64,000 bases of DNA from Pelomonas sp965229315. GTDB lineage: Bacteria > Pseudomonadota > Gammaproteobacteria > Burkholderiales > Burkholderiaceae_C. Within the stretch, counting starts at the first letter, position 1. Each line of letters opens with the position of its first letter. The stretch is taken from NCBI RefSeq assembly GCF_965229315.1, contig NZ_CBDDJA010000002.1, positions 1,984,001-2,048,000 on the forward strand, given 5' to 3'. A program made the translations under genes and the position numbers. The notes under the pieces were generated by a model. It was given only the letters and a program-made list of their open reading frames with translations. It had not been told where the DNA came from and did not search any database. Below are positions 9,366 to 17,649 of this stretch, piece by piece.

Positions 9366-9942
9366 TCCGGTTCCTGAACTTGTACGCATTGGCATCGTCT
9401 CGGTCAGCGACCGCGCATCCAGCGGCGTCTACGAGGACAAGGGACTGCCCGCCCTGAAAGACTGGCTGACCGGCGCGCTGCTGAATCCCATCGAGTTCGT
9501 GCCGCGCCTGATCCCCGACGAGCAGGCCGGCATCTCGGCCGCGCTGGTCGAACTGGTCGACGACGAACGCTGCGACCTGGTGCTGACCACCGGCGGCACG
9601 GGGCCCGCGCCGCGCGACGTGACCCCCGAGGCCACGCTGGCCATCGCCGACCGCGAGATGCCAGGCTTCGGCGAGCAGATGCGCCAGATCTCGCTGCACT
9701 TCGTGCCGACGGCCATCCTGTCGCGCCAGGTGGCGGTCATCCGCGGCCGGGCGCTCATCATCAACCTGCCCGGCCAGCCCAAGGCCATTGCCGAGACGCT
9801 GGCAGGCCATGAGCAGGCCAGCGGCATCTTCGCGGCCGTGCCCTACTGCATCGACCTGATCGGCGGGCCCTACCTCGAGACGCGCGACGAGGTCTGCCAG
9901 GCCTTCAGGCCCAAGAGCGCGCGGCGTCCGTCGGCGGCCTGA
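9358..9942 (+). CDS. mogA: molybdopterin adenylyltransferase
   Basis: A 194-residue MogA-like enzyme that adenylates molybdopterin before molybdate insertion in molybdenum cofactor synthesis. It has the T-T-G-G-T-G-P-A-P-R-D-V-T-P-E motif near residue 80 and the C-terminal I-I-N-L-P-G-Q-P-K-A-I-A-E segment, both in the nucleotide/pterin site. It starts at the ATG at 9358 inside the end of darP (8-base overlap). Its 3' end overlaps the convergent diguanylate cyclase gene by 38 bases. Confidence 0.95.
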   Translation: MSDPVPELVRIGIVSVSDRASSGVYEDKGLPALKDWLTGALLNPIEFVPRLIPDEQAGISAALVELVDDERCDLVLTTGGTGPAPRDVTPEATLAIADREMPGFGEQMRQISLHFVPTAILSRQVAVIRGRALIINLPGQPKAIAETLAGHEQASGIFAAVPYCIDLIGGPYLETRDEVCQAFRPKSARRPSAA

Positions 9943-12900
9943 GCCCGGCCGGCGCCATCGCCGCCAGCGCGGCCTTCACCCGGTCCAGCGGCTGGTTGCT
10001 GCTGATGCGCGGCCCCTGCTCATCGCCGCCGGACTGCAGCCCCACCCAGGCGTTGCGCCCCGAGTGCTTGGCGGCGTACAGCGCCTGGTCGGCCAGGTTG
10101 ACGACCTGTTGCCAGGTCTTTCCCGATGGCCGCCCGGGCTCGTAGGGCATGCAGGCGAAGCCGATGGAGCAGGTCACGTTCAGCGGGCTGCCGTCATCCA
10201 GCACGAACGGCGTGGCGGCGATGGCCGTGCGCATGCGCTCGGCCAGTTCCTCGGCGCGGACCCGGTCCGTGTCGCGCGCCACGGCCAGGAACTCCTCGCC
10301 ACCCCAGCGCACCAGGTAGTCCGACTCCCGCAGCACCGCGCGCAACCGGGCGCCGAACTGCGTCAGCACCGCGTCTCCGGCCGCATGGCCGTAGTAGTCG
10401 TTGACGCGCTTGAAGGCGTCGATGTCCAGCAGCAGGAAGACGCTGTCCGTGTCCAGCGGCTGGGAGCCGGCCGCCCGCACCTCCTGCGCGCGGCGCTGGC
10501 TGGCGGCCAGGTCCTGCTCGATGTGCTCGGCCAGGAAGCGGCGGTTGTGCAGGCCGGTCAGCGGGTCGGTCACGCTGCTCATCTCGAGCTGGGCCGACTT
10601 TTCCTCCAGCGCGCGGTGCAGCGCCTCCAGCTCCACCGTGCGCGCGCGCACCTTGCGTTCGAGCTCATGCTGGCGCGCCTTGAACATGCGCGTGCGCAGG
10701 CCCACCGCGGCGAACGTGAGCCCAGCCAGGGCTAGCACCAGGCCAGCACGGAACCACCACGTCTGGTGCCAGGCCGGCAGCACGCGGATGGGCAATGCCA
10801 GCTCGCCTTCGCCCCAGGCGCCGTCGCGGTTGGAGGCGCGCAGCAGCAGCCGGTAGTCGCCTGGCGGCAGGTTGGTGTAGGCCGCCAGCCGGTGTGCCGC
10901 GTCCGCAGACACCCAGTCGGCATCGAAGCCTTCCAGCTTGTGCGCATAGCGGTTGCGTTCCGGCGCCGAGAAGTCGGTCGACGAGAACTCGACGGCCAGG
11001 CTGTTGGCGTCGGGCAGCACCGTCAGCGCGGCGCTGCCGGGCGGCAACGGCCGGCCGCCCTGCTTGATGTCGGTGACGAGCACGCGCGGCCGGTAGTTCC
11101 AGTCCTGCAGCTTCTCCGGCCGCACGACGGTCATGCCGCCGGCGCCACCGAACAGCAGTTCGCCACGCTCGGTGCGGGCCGCCGCGGCCGTCCAGTAGGT
11201 CGGAAAGACGACGCCCTCGGCCCGACGCAGCGCACGCACGGTCAACTGCTGCGGGTCGATGCGGGCCAGGCCGTTGTCAGTGCTGGCCCAGACCTGGCCT
11301 TGCAGGTCCTGCAGCAACGCGTTGACCGTGCCGTCGGGCAGCCCCTGCGCCATGCCCAGGCGCTGCGGTGCGTCCGCCTCGCGACCCGGCACCGGCAGGA
11401 TGTCGACGCCGCCGCCGTAGCTGCCCACCCACAGCCGGCCGGCGTCGTCGGTCAGCAAGGCCGTGATGAAGCCCGCCGACAAACGCCCGGCCTGCTGCGG
11501 CCCGGCAGGGAATTGCGTGACGGCGCCGCTGGCGACATCGACCCGGTTGAGCCCGTTGCGGGTGCCGACCCACAGGCCACGGCCGGGCGCCGGGGCGAGC
11601 ACGGTCACGCGCTCGTCGCTCAGGCCGGGCGCGGCCAGCTTCACCGGCTCGGCGCGGCCACTGGCGACGTCCATGCGCCACAGCCCGTCGGCCTGGCCGC
11701 CGATCCACAACGTCGGCCCATCGGCCAGCAATGCCCAAACCGACGCTGCCGGGTCGCGGCCCTGGAGCTTGACGCGCGCCACGCGCCGCCCCGCCGCGTC
11801 CGCCCGGTACAGACCGCGCTTGGTGCCGATGAAGTAGTCGCCGTCCGGCGCGCGGGCCATCGCCAGCACGATGTCCTGCGGCAGCGCCGTCTCCGGCCGC
11901 GTCGCGTCGGGCTTCATCACCGCGACGCGCGTGCCGGCGGCGTCCAGGATGTCGATGCCGCTCTTGTGCGTGCCCAGCCACAGCCGGCCGTCCGGCATCG
12001 GCTGCACCCAGCTGATCTCGGTGCTGACGAAGCTGGCGTCCATCGCATCGCCAACGTCGGGGCCGGCGCCGAAGCGCGTCAGCACGGCGGTCTGGCGCGG
12101 GTCGTAGCGGCTCACACCGCGGCTGGACGCCACCCAGACGAGGCCGGCGCGGTCGCGGTAGATCTTGCGCAGCGCGTTGTCCGCCAGGCTCATGGGCCAG
12201 GCGGGCACATGGCGGATGCGGCGCGTATCGCCGCGGTCCAGGTCCACCGACACCAGGCCCTGACCCAGCGTCGCGATCCACATCTCGCCCGGCTGGATCT
12301 CCAGCAGGCTGGCGATCTGGCTGGTGCGCAGCAGGTCCTGCCCGTCCGGCGTCGCGGCCTCGCGCACGGCCCTGGCCGGCGCGGCGCCGTCGTCGCCCAG
12401 CACGAAGACGCCGTCGTGCAGCGTGCCCACCCAGATGCGGCCGGCCTGGTCCTGGGTCAGCATTTCCGGCTGCGCGGTGCTGCCCGCCTGCAGTGGCACG
12501 GGCGTCAGCGCGGCCGAGCCCGGCTCGCGCCTGAAAAGGCCCGCCGTGCTGCCCAGCCACACCGCGCCGCGCCGGTCGCGCATGACCACGCGCACCTGCG
12601 GCCCGGCCGCGGCGGCCCAGGCGCCGGACCGGCTGGCGTGCTCGACGTGGCCGGTGGCGGGGTCCAGGCGGTCCAGCCCGGCGTCCGTGACGACCCACAG
12701 GCCGCCGTCGCCATCGTCGGCGATCTGGCGCACGCTGACGTGGCTCAAGCCCCGCTCGCCGCCGCACGGATAGGCGACGAAGCGGTCCGTCGCCGGGTCA
12801 TGGCGCAGCAGGCCGGCCGCGCTGGTGCCCACCCACAGGCGCCCGCGGGCATCGCCGTGCAGCGTCTGCACGTAGTTGTCCGGGAGCGCGCCGGGCCGCT

Positions 12901-13243
12901 GCGGGTCCGCCTGGTAGACGCGGAAGCGGTAGCCGTCCCAGCGCGACAGCCCGCCCAGGCTGCCCACCCACAGGAAGCCCTGGCCGTCCTCGGCGATGGC
13001 CGTGGCGATCGCATTGGGCAGGCCCTGGTCCTGCGTGACGTGCTGGAAGGCGATGTCCGCGAGCTTGGACCAGCGTTGACCCTCGGGCGCTGCCTCGGCC
13101 GGGTGGGCCAGGACCGCGCCAAGCATCAGGCCCAGCGCGAATCGCCAACCGTGGAAAAGCGTCGTTCGGAACTCGCGCAGCAGCAAAGCAGGTCGACACA
13201 GCGGGCCACCGGCCCTGAAGCGGCGATTCTGCGGCATGCCCAT
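9905..13243 (-). CDS. diguanylate cyclase with extracytoplasmic two-component-regulator propeller sensor
   Basis: About 1112 residues, a membrane-anchored c-di-GMP synthase. Order: N-terminal signal or anchor helix (hydrophobic stretch ending P-A-E-A-A-P); a long region of repeated W-V-G-T/W-I-G-T blades (Reg_prop propellers, roughly residues 60-720); a Y_Y_Y immunoglobulin-like domain (about 730-800); one transmembrane helix near 815-835; a short coiled coil; and a GGDEF domain. The active-site loop is G-G-E-E-F, preceded five residues earlier by R-E-S-D, a canonical RxxD inhibitory site, so feedback control is expected. The start is uncertain: the frame opens at a TTG at 13264, and the first ATG is at 13243. 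It follows cysE by a few tens of bases. Confidence 0.9.
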   Translation of the reverse strand: MGMPQNRRFRAGGPLCRPALLLREFRTTLFHGWRFALGLMLGAVLAHPAEAAPEGQRWSKLADIAFQHVTQDQGLPNAIATAIAEDGQGFLWVGSLGGLSRWDGYRFRVYQADPQRPGALPDNYVQTLHGDARGRLWVGTSAAGLLRHDPATDRFVAYPCGGERGLSHVSVRQIADDGDGGLWVVTDAGLDRLDPATGHVEHASRSGAWAAAAGPQVRVVMRDRRGAVWLGSTAGLFRREPGSAALTPVPLQAGSTAQPEMLTQDQAGRIWVGTLHDGVFVLGDDGAAPARAVREAATPDGQDLLRTSQIASLLEIQPGEMWIATLGQGLVSVDLDRGDTRRIRHVPAWPMSLADNALRKIYRDRAGLVWVASSRGVSRYDPRQTAVLTRFGAGPDVGDAMDASFVSTEISWVQPMPDGRLWLGTHKSGIDILDAAGTRVAVMKPDATRPETALPQDIVLAMARAPDGDYFIGTKRGLYRADAAGRRVARVKLQGRDPAASVWALLADGPTLWIGGQADGLWRMDVASGRAEPVKLAAPGLSDERVTVLAPAPGRGLWVGTRNGLNRVDVASGAVTQFPAGPQQAGRLSAGFITALLTDDAGRLWVGSYGGGVDILPVPGREADAPQRLGMAQGLPDGTVNALLQDLQGQVWASTDNGLARIDPQQLTVRALRRAEGVVFPTYWTAAAARTERGELLFGGAGGMTVVRPEKLQDWNYRPRVLVTDIKQGGRPLPPGSAALTVLPDANSLAVEFSSTDFSAPERNRYAHKLEGFDADWVSADAAHRLAAYTNLPPGDYRLLLRASNRDGAWGEGELALPIRVLPAWHQTWWFRAGLVLALAGLTFAAVGLRTRMFKARQHELERKVRARTVELEALHRALEEKSAQLEMSSVTDPLTGLHNRRFLAEHIEQDLAASQRRAQEVRAAGSQPLDTDSVFLLLDIDAFKRVNDYYGHAAGDAVLTQFGARLRAVLRESDYLVRWGGEEFLAVARDTDRVRAEELAERMRTAIAATPFVLDDGSPLNVTCSIGFACMPYEPGRPSGKTWQQVVNLADQALYAAKHSGRNAWVGLQSGGDEQGPRISSNQPLDRVKAALAAMAPAGLRPPTDAARSWA

Positions 13244-13280
13244 GGCCGTTGCGCGGCACCTCAACGCCGCGCAGGCGCCC

Positions 13281-14057
13281 CTATTTCACGAGCCGGTTCA
13301 TCTCCGCGGCGTCGAACGCCTCGGCACGCTGGGCGTCCGCCGGCACGCAGTCGCCCGAGGGATGGCCCGTCTGCGCGGACAGCTTGCACATCGCCTCCCA
13401 CAGCAGCGCGATCTGGTGGTCGTGGCCGGCGGCGCTGTCGATGAGCCCGCGCATGGCCATGGCCAGCGGATCATCGCCCTGGGTCAGGCCGTAGGCCGAG
13501 AAGCCCATCCTGGCGGCCGCCTGCTCGCGCGCCTGCTCGCTGGCCGCCTCGATGATGCGGGCCGGGTTGCCCACCGCCGTGGCCCCGGCCGGCACGGGCC
13601 GCGTCACCACCGCGCCGGAGCCGATGCGCGCGCCGGCTCCCACCGTGAAGCCGCCCAGCACGCAGGCGTTGGCGCCGACGATGACGCCCGGCCCCAGCGT
13701 CGGGTGCCGCTTGGCGCCCTTCAAGAGCGAGGTGCCGCCCAGCGTCACGCCCTGGTAGATGGTGCAGCCTTCGCCGACTTCGGCCATCTCGCCGATGACG
13801 ATGCCCATGCCGTGGTCGATGAAGACCTTGCGGCCGATCTTGGCGCCGGGATGGATCTCGATGCCGGTCAGGAAGCGGTTCCAGTGCGACACCCAGCGGC
13901 CCAGCCACCGCAAGCCGTTCATCCAGAACCACTGCGCGCGGCGGTGCAGCCAGAGCGCATGCAGGCCCGGGTAGCAGGTCAGCACCTCCCACGCCGACCG
14001 CGCAGCCGGGTCGCGTTCAAGGATGAGGGCGATGTCTTCGCGCAGGCGCTGGAACAT
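13281..14057 (-). CDS. cysE: serine O-acetyltransferase
   Basis: A 258-residue left-handed beta-helix acetyltransferase that makes O-acetylserine from serine and acetyl-CoA, the first step of cysteine synthesis. The catalytic His region I-D-H-G-M-G-I-V-I-G-E is near residue 80, the hexapeptide repeats follow (G-V-T-L-G-G-T), and the V-P-A-G-A-T-A-V-G-N-P-A turn is near residue 160. It has the shorter N-terminal helical domain common outside enterobacteria. It is next to trmJ in the same orientation, an arrangement common in betaproteobacteria. Confidence 0.95.
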   Translation of the reverse strand: MFQRLREDIALILERDPAARSAWEVLTCYPGLHALWLHRRAQWFWMNGLRWLGRWVSHWNRFLTGIEIHPGAKIGRKVFIDHGMGIVIGEMAEVGEGCTIYQGVTLGGTSLLKGAKRHPTLGPGVIVGANACVLGGFTVGAGARIGSGAVVTRPVPAGATAVGNPARIIEAASEQAREQAAARMGFSAYGLTQGDDPLAMAMRGLIDSAAGHDHQIALLWEAMCKLSAQTGHPSGDCVPADAQRAEAFDAAEMNRLVK

Positions 14058-14100
14058 GGAACTGCCGCAGGGAAAAGGGCAGCGCAGTGTAGGTGCGGGG

Positions 14101-14835
14101 TCAAGAACCCGTCGGGCCGACGGTCTTGCTCATCTGGCGCGCCACGCCGCGCAGGATGTGCACCTCCTCCGTCGTGAGCGCTGCGCGGTTGAAGAGCTGG
14201 TTCAGGCGCGGCATCAGCTTCCTGGGCGCCGCGGGGTCGAGGTAGCCGATGTCGGTCAGCGCCGCCTGCAGGTGCTCCAGCAACCCTTGCACGGCGCGGG
14301 CGTCGGCCAGCTGCACGTCGGGCGTGCGCGGTTGCACGCCGAAGCCGCCCAGCGCCTGGCGCAGGTCGTAGGCCAGCAATTGCACCGCTTGCGCCAGGTT
14401 CAGCGAGCCGTAGCCGGGATCGGTCGGGATGCTGAGCACGGCGTGGCAGCGGTAGACGTCGTCGTTGCTCATGCCGTAGCGCTCGGAGCCGAACACCAGC
14501 GCCAGGCGCGGCGCGGCCTCGCGGGCGGCAAGCTCGGCGAACAGCGCCCGCGGCTCGCGCGTGGGCGGGCCGAAGTCGCGCGGCGTCATCGCCGTGGCGC
14601 AGGCGAAGTCCACACCGTCCAGCGCCTCGGCCAGCGTGGGCACGACGCGGGCGCGGGCCAGGATGTCCGCCGCGCCGCTGGCCATGGCCACGGCCTCCTC
14701 GTGGCAGAGCACATCGGGGAAGCGCGGCGCGACGAGCACCAGGTCGCGAAAGCCCATCACCTTCATCGCCCGCGCCGTCGCGCCGACGTTGCCGGCATGG
14801 CTGGTGTGGATGAGAACGAAGCGTGTGGATTCCAC
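14101..14835 (-). CDS. trmJ: tRNA (cytidine/uridine-2'-O)-methyltransferase TrmJ
   Basis: A 244-residue SPOUT methyltransferase that 2'-O-methylates nucleotide 32 of tRNAs. The three knot motifs are visible: H-A-G-N-V-G-A-T-A-R-A-M near residue 13, L-V-F-G-S-E-R-Y-G-M-S-N near 117, and S-L-N-L-A-Q-A-V near 148. The start codon is GTG at 14835. It is divergent from suhB with about 107 bases between them, which must hold both promoters; a TAGAAT box is visible near 14860 on the plus strand. Confidence 0.92.
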   Translation of the reverse strand: MESTRFVLIHTSHAGNVGATARAMKVMGFRDLVLVAPRFPDVLCHEEAVAMASGAADILARARVVPTLAEALDGVDFACATAMTPRDFGPPTREPRALFAELAAREAAPRLALVFGSERYGMSNDDVYRCHAVLSIPTDPGYGSLNLAQAVQLLAYDLRQALGGFGVQPRTPDVQLADARAVQGLLEHLQAALTDIGYLDPAAPRKLMPRLNQLFNRAALTTEEVHILRGVARQMSKTVGPTGS

Positions 14836-14942
14836 GGGTTTGTACTGGCGTCGAGCTAGAATCGCGCGATTATCCGGGCCGTGTCCGCCACGACCCGCCG
14901 CTCTTTCCTTCTGTCGCCCCTTCTTCCCAGCGAGTGCTACGC

Positions 14943-15887
14943 ATGCTGCAAACGTCCCACCATCCCATGCTCAATGTCGCCATCAAGGCGGCGCGTGCGG
15001 CTGGCGCCCTCATCAACCGCGCGTCGCTGGACCTCGAAGCTCTGCGCATCAACACCAAGAGCCCGAACGACTTCGTCACCGAGGTCGACCACGCCGCAGA
15101 AGGGGTGATCATCGAGACGCTGCTGGGCGCGTATCCGGACCACGGCATCCTCGCCGAAGAGTCGGGCCGCACCCACGGCGCCAAGCATTCCGAGTACGTC
15201 TGGATCATCGATCCGCTGGACGGCACCACCAACTTCATCCACGGCCTGCCGATGTACTGCGTGTCCATCGCGCTGACGCACCGCGGCGTCGTGCAGCAGG
15301 CCGTCGTCTACGACCCGACCCGCAACGACCTGTTCTACGCCAGCAAGGGCCGCGGCGCCTTCCTGAACGACCGCCGCCTGCGCGTGTCCAAGCGCACCCG
15401 CATGAGCGACGCGCTGATCGGCACGGGCTTCCCGTTCCGCCGCGGCGACAACTTCAAGCGCTACGTGAAGATGTTCGAGGAGGTCATGCAGCACTGCGCC
15501 GGCCTGCGCCGCCCGGGCGCGGCCGCCCTCGACCTCTGCTACGTTGCCGCCGGCTACTACGACGCCTTCTTCGAGACCGGCCTGCAGCCCTGGGACGTGG
15601 CGGCCGGGTCGCTCATCATCACGGAGGCCGGCGGCCTGATCGGCAACTTCACCGGCGAAGCCGACTACCTGCACCAGCGCGAAGTCGTGGCCGGCAACCC
15701 CAAGATCTACGCGCAGCTCGTGACCATCCTGTCGCCCTACACCCGCGTCATCAAGGACGAAGAGCCGGCGGCGGCGGCTGCCCCCATGGCCGCGACCGAG
15801 GCCGCGACCGAGGCCGCCGCGCCTGTTGCCAAGAAGCGTGCGCCGGTGCGCATCAAGCGCGACGAGGGTGGCGACGCGCCGCTCTGA
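14943..15887 (+). CDS. suhB: inositol monophosphatase family protein SuhB
   Basis: A 314-residue magnesium-dependent phosphatase of the inositol monophosphatase family. In E. coli SuhB also assists rRNA antitermination. The metal site motifs are E-E-S-G near residue 67, W-I-I-D-P-L-D-G-T-T-N-F near 84 and the late W-D-V-A-A-G segment near 218. After the enzyme domain comes an Ala-rich, lysine-containing tail of about 45 residues (15760-15887), absent from E. coli SuhB and probably disordered. The start at 14943 is preferred; an ATG eight codons later is possible. A terminator follows at 15910. Confidence 0.94.
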   Translation: MLQTSHHPMLNVAIKAARAAGALINRASLDLEALRINTKSPNDFVTEVDHAAEGVIIETLLGAYPDHGILAEESGRTHGAKHSEYVWIIDPLDGTTNFIHGLPMYCVSIALTHRGVVQQAVVYDPTRNDLFYASKGRGAFLNDRRLRVSKRTRMSDALIGTGFPFRRGDNFKRYVKMFEEVMQHCAGLRRPGAAALDLCYVAAGYYDAFFETGLQPWDVAAGSLIITEAGGLIGNFTGEADYLHQREVVAGNPKIYAQLVTILSPYTRVIKDEEPAAAAAPMAATEAATEAAAPVAKKRAPVRIKRDEGGDAPL

Positions 15888-15909
15888 GCCCCCGCGGCGC
15901 TCGCCCTCG

Positions 15910-15940
15910 AAGCCCTCCTCGCGAGGGCTTTGTCGTTTTC
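15910..15940 (+). terminator. rho-independent terminator after suhB
   Basis: AAGCCCTC (15910-15917) pairs perfectly with GAGGGCTT (15923-15930) around a five-base loop, followed by TGTCGTTTTC. The remaining bases to 16107 hold no gene I can support. Confidence 0.8.
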
Positions 15941-16107
15941 GGGCGTGACGGATTTGGCGGCCTTCGCCATCGCGGATGCCACGGGCCGGGAAGGTGTGAC
16001 TTGCGCACGGCCTGCCCCCTGGCTTGAGGGGGGCGGCTGGCCAAAATGCGTCCTGCAGCGCGGCCACACGCCGCAAGACCTGTTCAACAAGCCTGAAAGA
16101 GTCCCTG

Positions 16108-16422
16108 ATGTTCGCCCGCTCCGCCATCGCCCTCGCCCTCGTCGCCGCCGCATCGCTGGCCCATGCCGATGCCAAGGTCCTGAAGAAGGTCGCCCCCGAC
16201 TACCCCGGCGAAGCCGTCAAGAAGAACATCACCGCCGGCAGCGTGCGCGCCAAGATCGCCATCGCCGGTGACGGCAAGGTCTCGGGCGTGGACATCGTCG
16301 AAGCCGAACCCAAGCGCGTCTTCGACCGCGCCGCCGTCGACGCGCTGAGCCAGTGGAAGTTCGAAGGCACCGGCGCGCCGCAGACGCATGAGGTGAAGCT
16401 GGTGTTCAAGTCGGAAGACTGA
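16108..16422 (+). CDS. exported TonB C-terminal-domain protein
   Basis: A 104-residue protein with a cleavable signal peptide (cleavage near A-H-A-D, residue 20) followed directly by a TonB_C fold: P-D-Y-P near residue 29, a G-x-V strand, and A-V-D-A-L-S-Q-W-K-F near residue 77. It lacks the membrane anchor and proline-rich linker of real TonB, so it is unlikely to transduce energy by itself. Small stand-alone proteins of this kind are common in Burkholderiales and their role is unknown. It is a single-gene unit ending at the hairpin at 16465. Confidence 0.8.
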   Translation: MFARSAIALALVAAASLAHADAKVLKKVAPDYPGEAVKKNITAGSVRAKIAIAGDGKVSGVDIVEAEPKRVFDRAAVDALSQWKFEGTGAPQTHEVKLVFKSED

Positions 16423-16464
16423 AGCCAGGCGCCGTCCGGCCTGCAGGCCGCGATGCCCCCCCAC

Positions 16465-16493
16465 AAGGCCCGCAGCGCGGGCCTTGTGCTTTT
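16465..16493 (+). terminator. rho-independent terminator
   Basis: AAGGCCCGC (16465-16473) pairs perfectly with GCGGGCCTT (16477-16485) around AGC and is followed by GTGCTTTT. It ends just before the stop of the convergent gene at 16500 and may serve both strands. Confidence 0.82.
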
Positions 16494-16499
16494 CCGGCG

Positions 16500-17555
16500 T
16501 CACTCGTCCCGGACGATCACCTCGGCCAACCCGGCCGGTCCGGTGCGGAACTGGTAGGACGCCACGCCATCGTCCGCCCCACCGGGCGGCTTGAACAGCG
16601 CCACCAGCAGCGCGCCGCCCTCCCGCCACCCCACACCCGAGCGACCCACGATGGCCAGCCACCACTGCCCCTGTACCAGCACGGGCAGCACGCGGGGATC
16701 GGCGTTGGAAAACACGGTCAACATCGGATCGAGCCACCGCTCGTCGGCCCCGAACACGGGAAAGGGCGGGTTGAAGACCTTGTCGGCGCGGGTCGCCGAT
16801 TCGAACCTGCCGAACACCGCCAACGTGGCGGCGTCCGGTTGGCGCCCGCCGTTGAAGGCCTGCACATCGAGAGGTTGGCCACGGACCCGTGAGTCTTCGT
16901 AGCTCGCGGCCAGCCGCTGCGCTGTCGGCTGCGCGTTGTCGCAGACCTGCGCGCCAGGCAGGCAGAAGCGCTGTCCCAGCGACAGCGTCGTCTGCCGCCT
17001 GATCTCGATGCTGCAAAGCCCGGTCCATGCACGGCTGCTTCGGCCAGCGATGCGGTAGCGGATGTCCGGGCTGGTCATCGTCGGCGCCCCGCCCACGACC
17101 AACGCCGGATGTCCCAGCACTTGGGCGAAGCGGGCCGATTCGGTGACGCACAGGTTCATGCCGTCCAGTGTGAAAGGGGGCTGCAGCTCCCGTGCAGCCC
17201 GGCCTGGCAGCGCTTCCACCAGCACCAGCGTCTGGCAGTTTGCCGTGCCGCCGTACTCGCTCGCCATGTAGACCGGCAAGCCCGCTAGTTTTCGTACGTC
17301 GAGCGGTCGGTCATGGGGCGCGCCGACGGCCTCGCGCCAGCGCGGATCGCGGGCCACGGCGTCGACGATGGCGGACGGCGCTGCGGCCGCAGCGGGTCGA
17401 ACCCAGGCGAACAGCGGATCGAGCCGGGACCAGGTGCTCGCCGGCGCACGCCGCGCCTCTTCGGCCAGACGCGTGCACAGCGACGGCTCGGCCAGCCCGG
17501 CCCGCGAGCCCATCACCAACGTCAGCGCCGCGCCGACCCGCAAGACCTTGTTCAC
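16500..17555 (-). CDS. exported protein of unknown function
   Basis: A 351-residue protein that I do not recognise. The GTG at 17555, preceded by GGGAG at a good distance, gives a signal peptide (V-N-K-V-L-R-V-G-A-A-L-T-L-V-M, cleavage near G-L-A-E). The mature part has several cysteines (T-A-N-C, N-L-C-V, G-L-C-S, F-C-L-P, V-C-D-N), suggesting disulfide bonds in the periplasm or outside. No catalytic motif or C-terminal anchor is visible. It is divergent from mutS, with which it shares a 94-base region. Confidence 0.75.
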   Translation of the reverse strand: MNKVLRVGAALTLVMGSRAGLAEPSLCTRLAEEARRAPASTWSRLDPLFAWVRPAAAAAPSAIVDAVARDPRWREAVGAPHDRPLDVRKLAGLPVYMASEYGGTANCQTLVLVEALPGRAARELQPPFTLDGMNLCVTESARFAQVLGHPALVVGGAPTMTSPDIRYRIAGRSSRAWTGLCSIEIRRQTTLSLGQRFCLPGAQVCDNAQPTAQRLAASYEDSRVRGQPLDVQAFNGGRQPDAATLAVFGRFESATRADKVFNPPFPVFGADERWLDPMLTVFSNADPRVLPVLVQGQWWLAIVGRSGVGWREGGALLVALFKPPGGADDGVASYQFRTGPAGLAEVIVRDE

Positions 17556-17609
17556 CGTGCTCTCCCGGCGGAGCACTGGGGCACCCCGCTTAAACTGGTG
17601 CGCATTCTG

Positions 17610-17630
17610 AAGCCCTCCGCCGGGGGGCTT
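17610..17630 (+). promoter_or_regulatory. hairpin in the mutS 5' leader
   Basis: AAGCCC (17610-17615) and GGGCTT (17625-17630), extended inward by one GU and two CG pairs, form a compact hairpin followed by TGCTATTTG. A possible -10 box TAAACT lies at 17591-17596, so the hairpin would be at the very start of the mutS message, about 20 bases before the ATG. It could attenuate transcription or stabilise the 5' end. Confidence 0.4.
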
Positions 17631-17649
17631 TGCTATTTGCCCCACGCCG

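Noticed and set aside
10766..13444. 892-codon plus-strand frame opposite the diguanylate cyclase
   Set aside because: Shadow frame; the minus-strand protein has clear propeller and GGDEF motifs.
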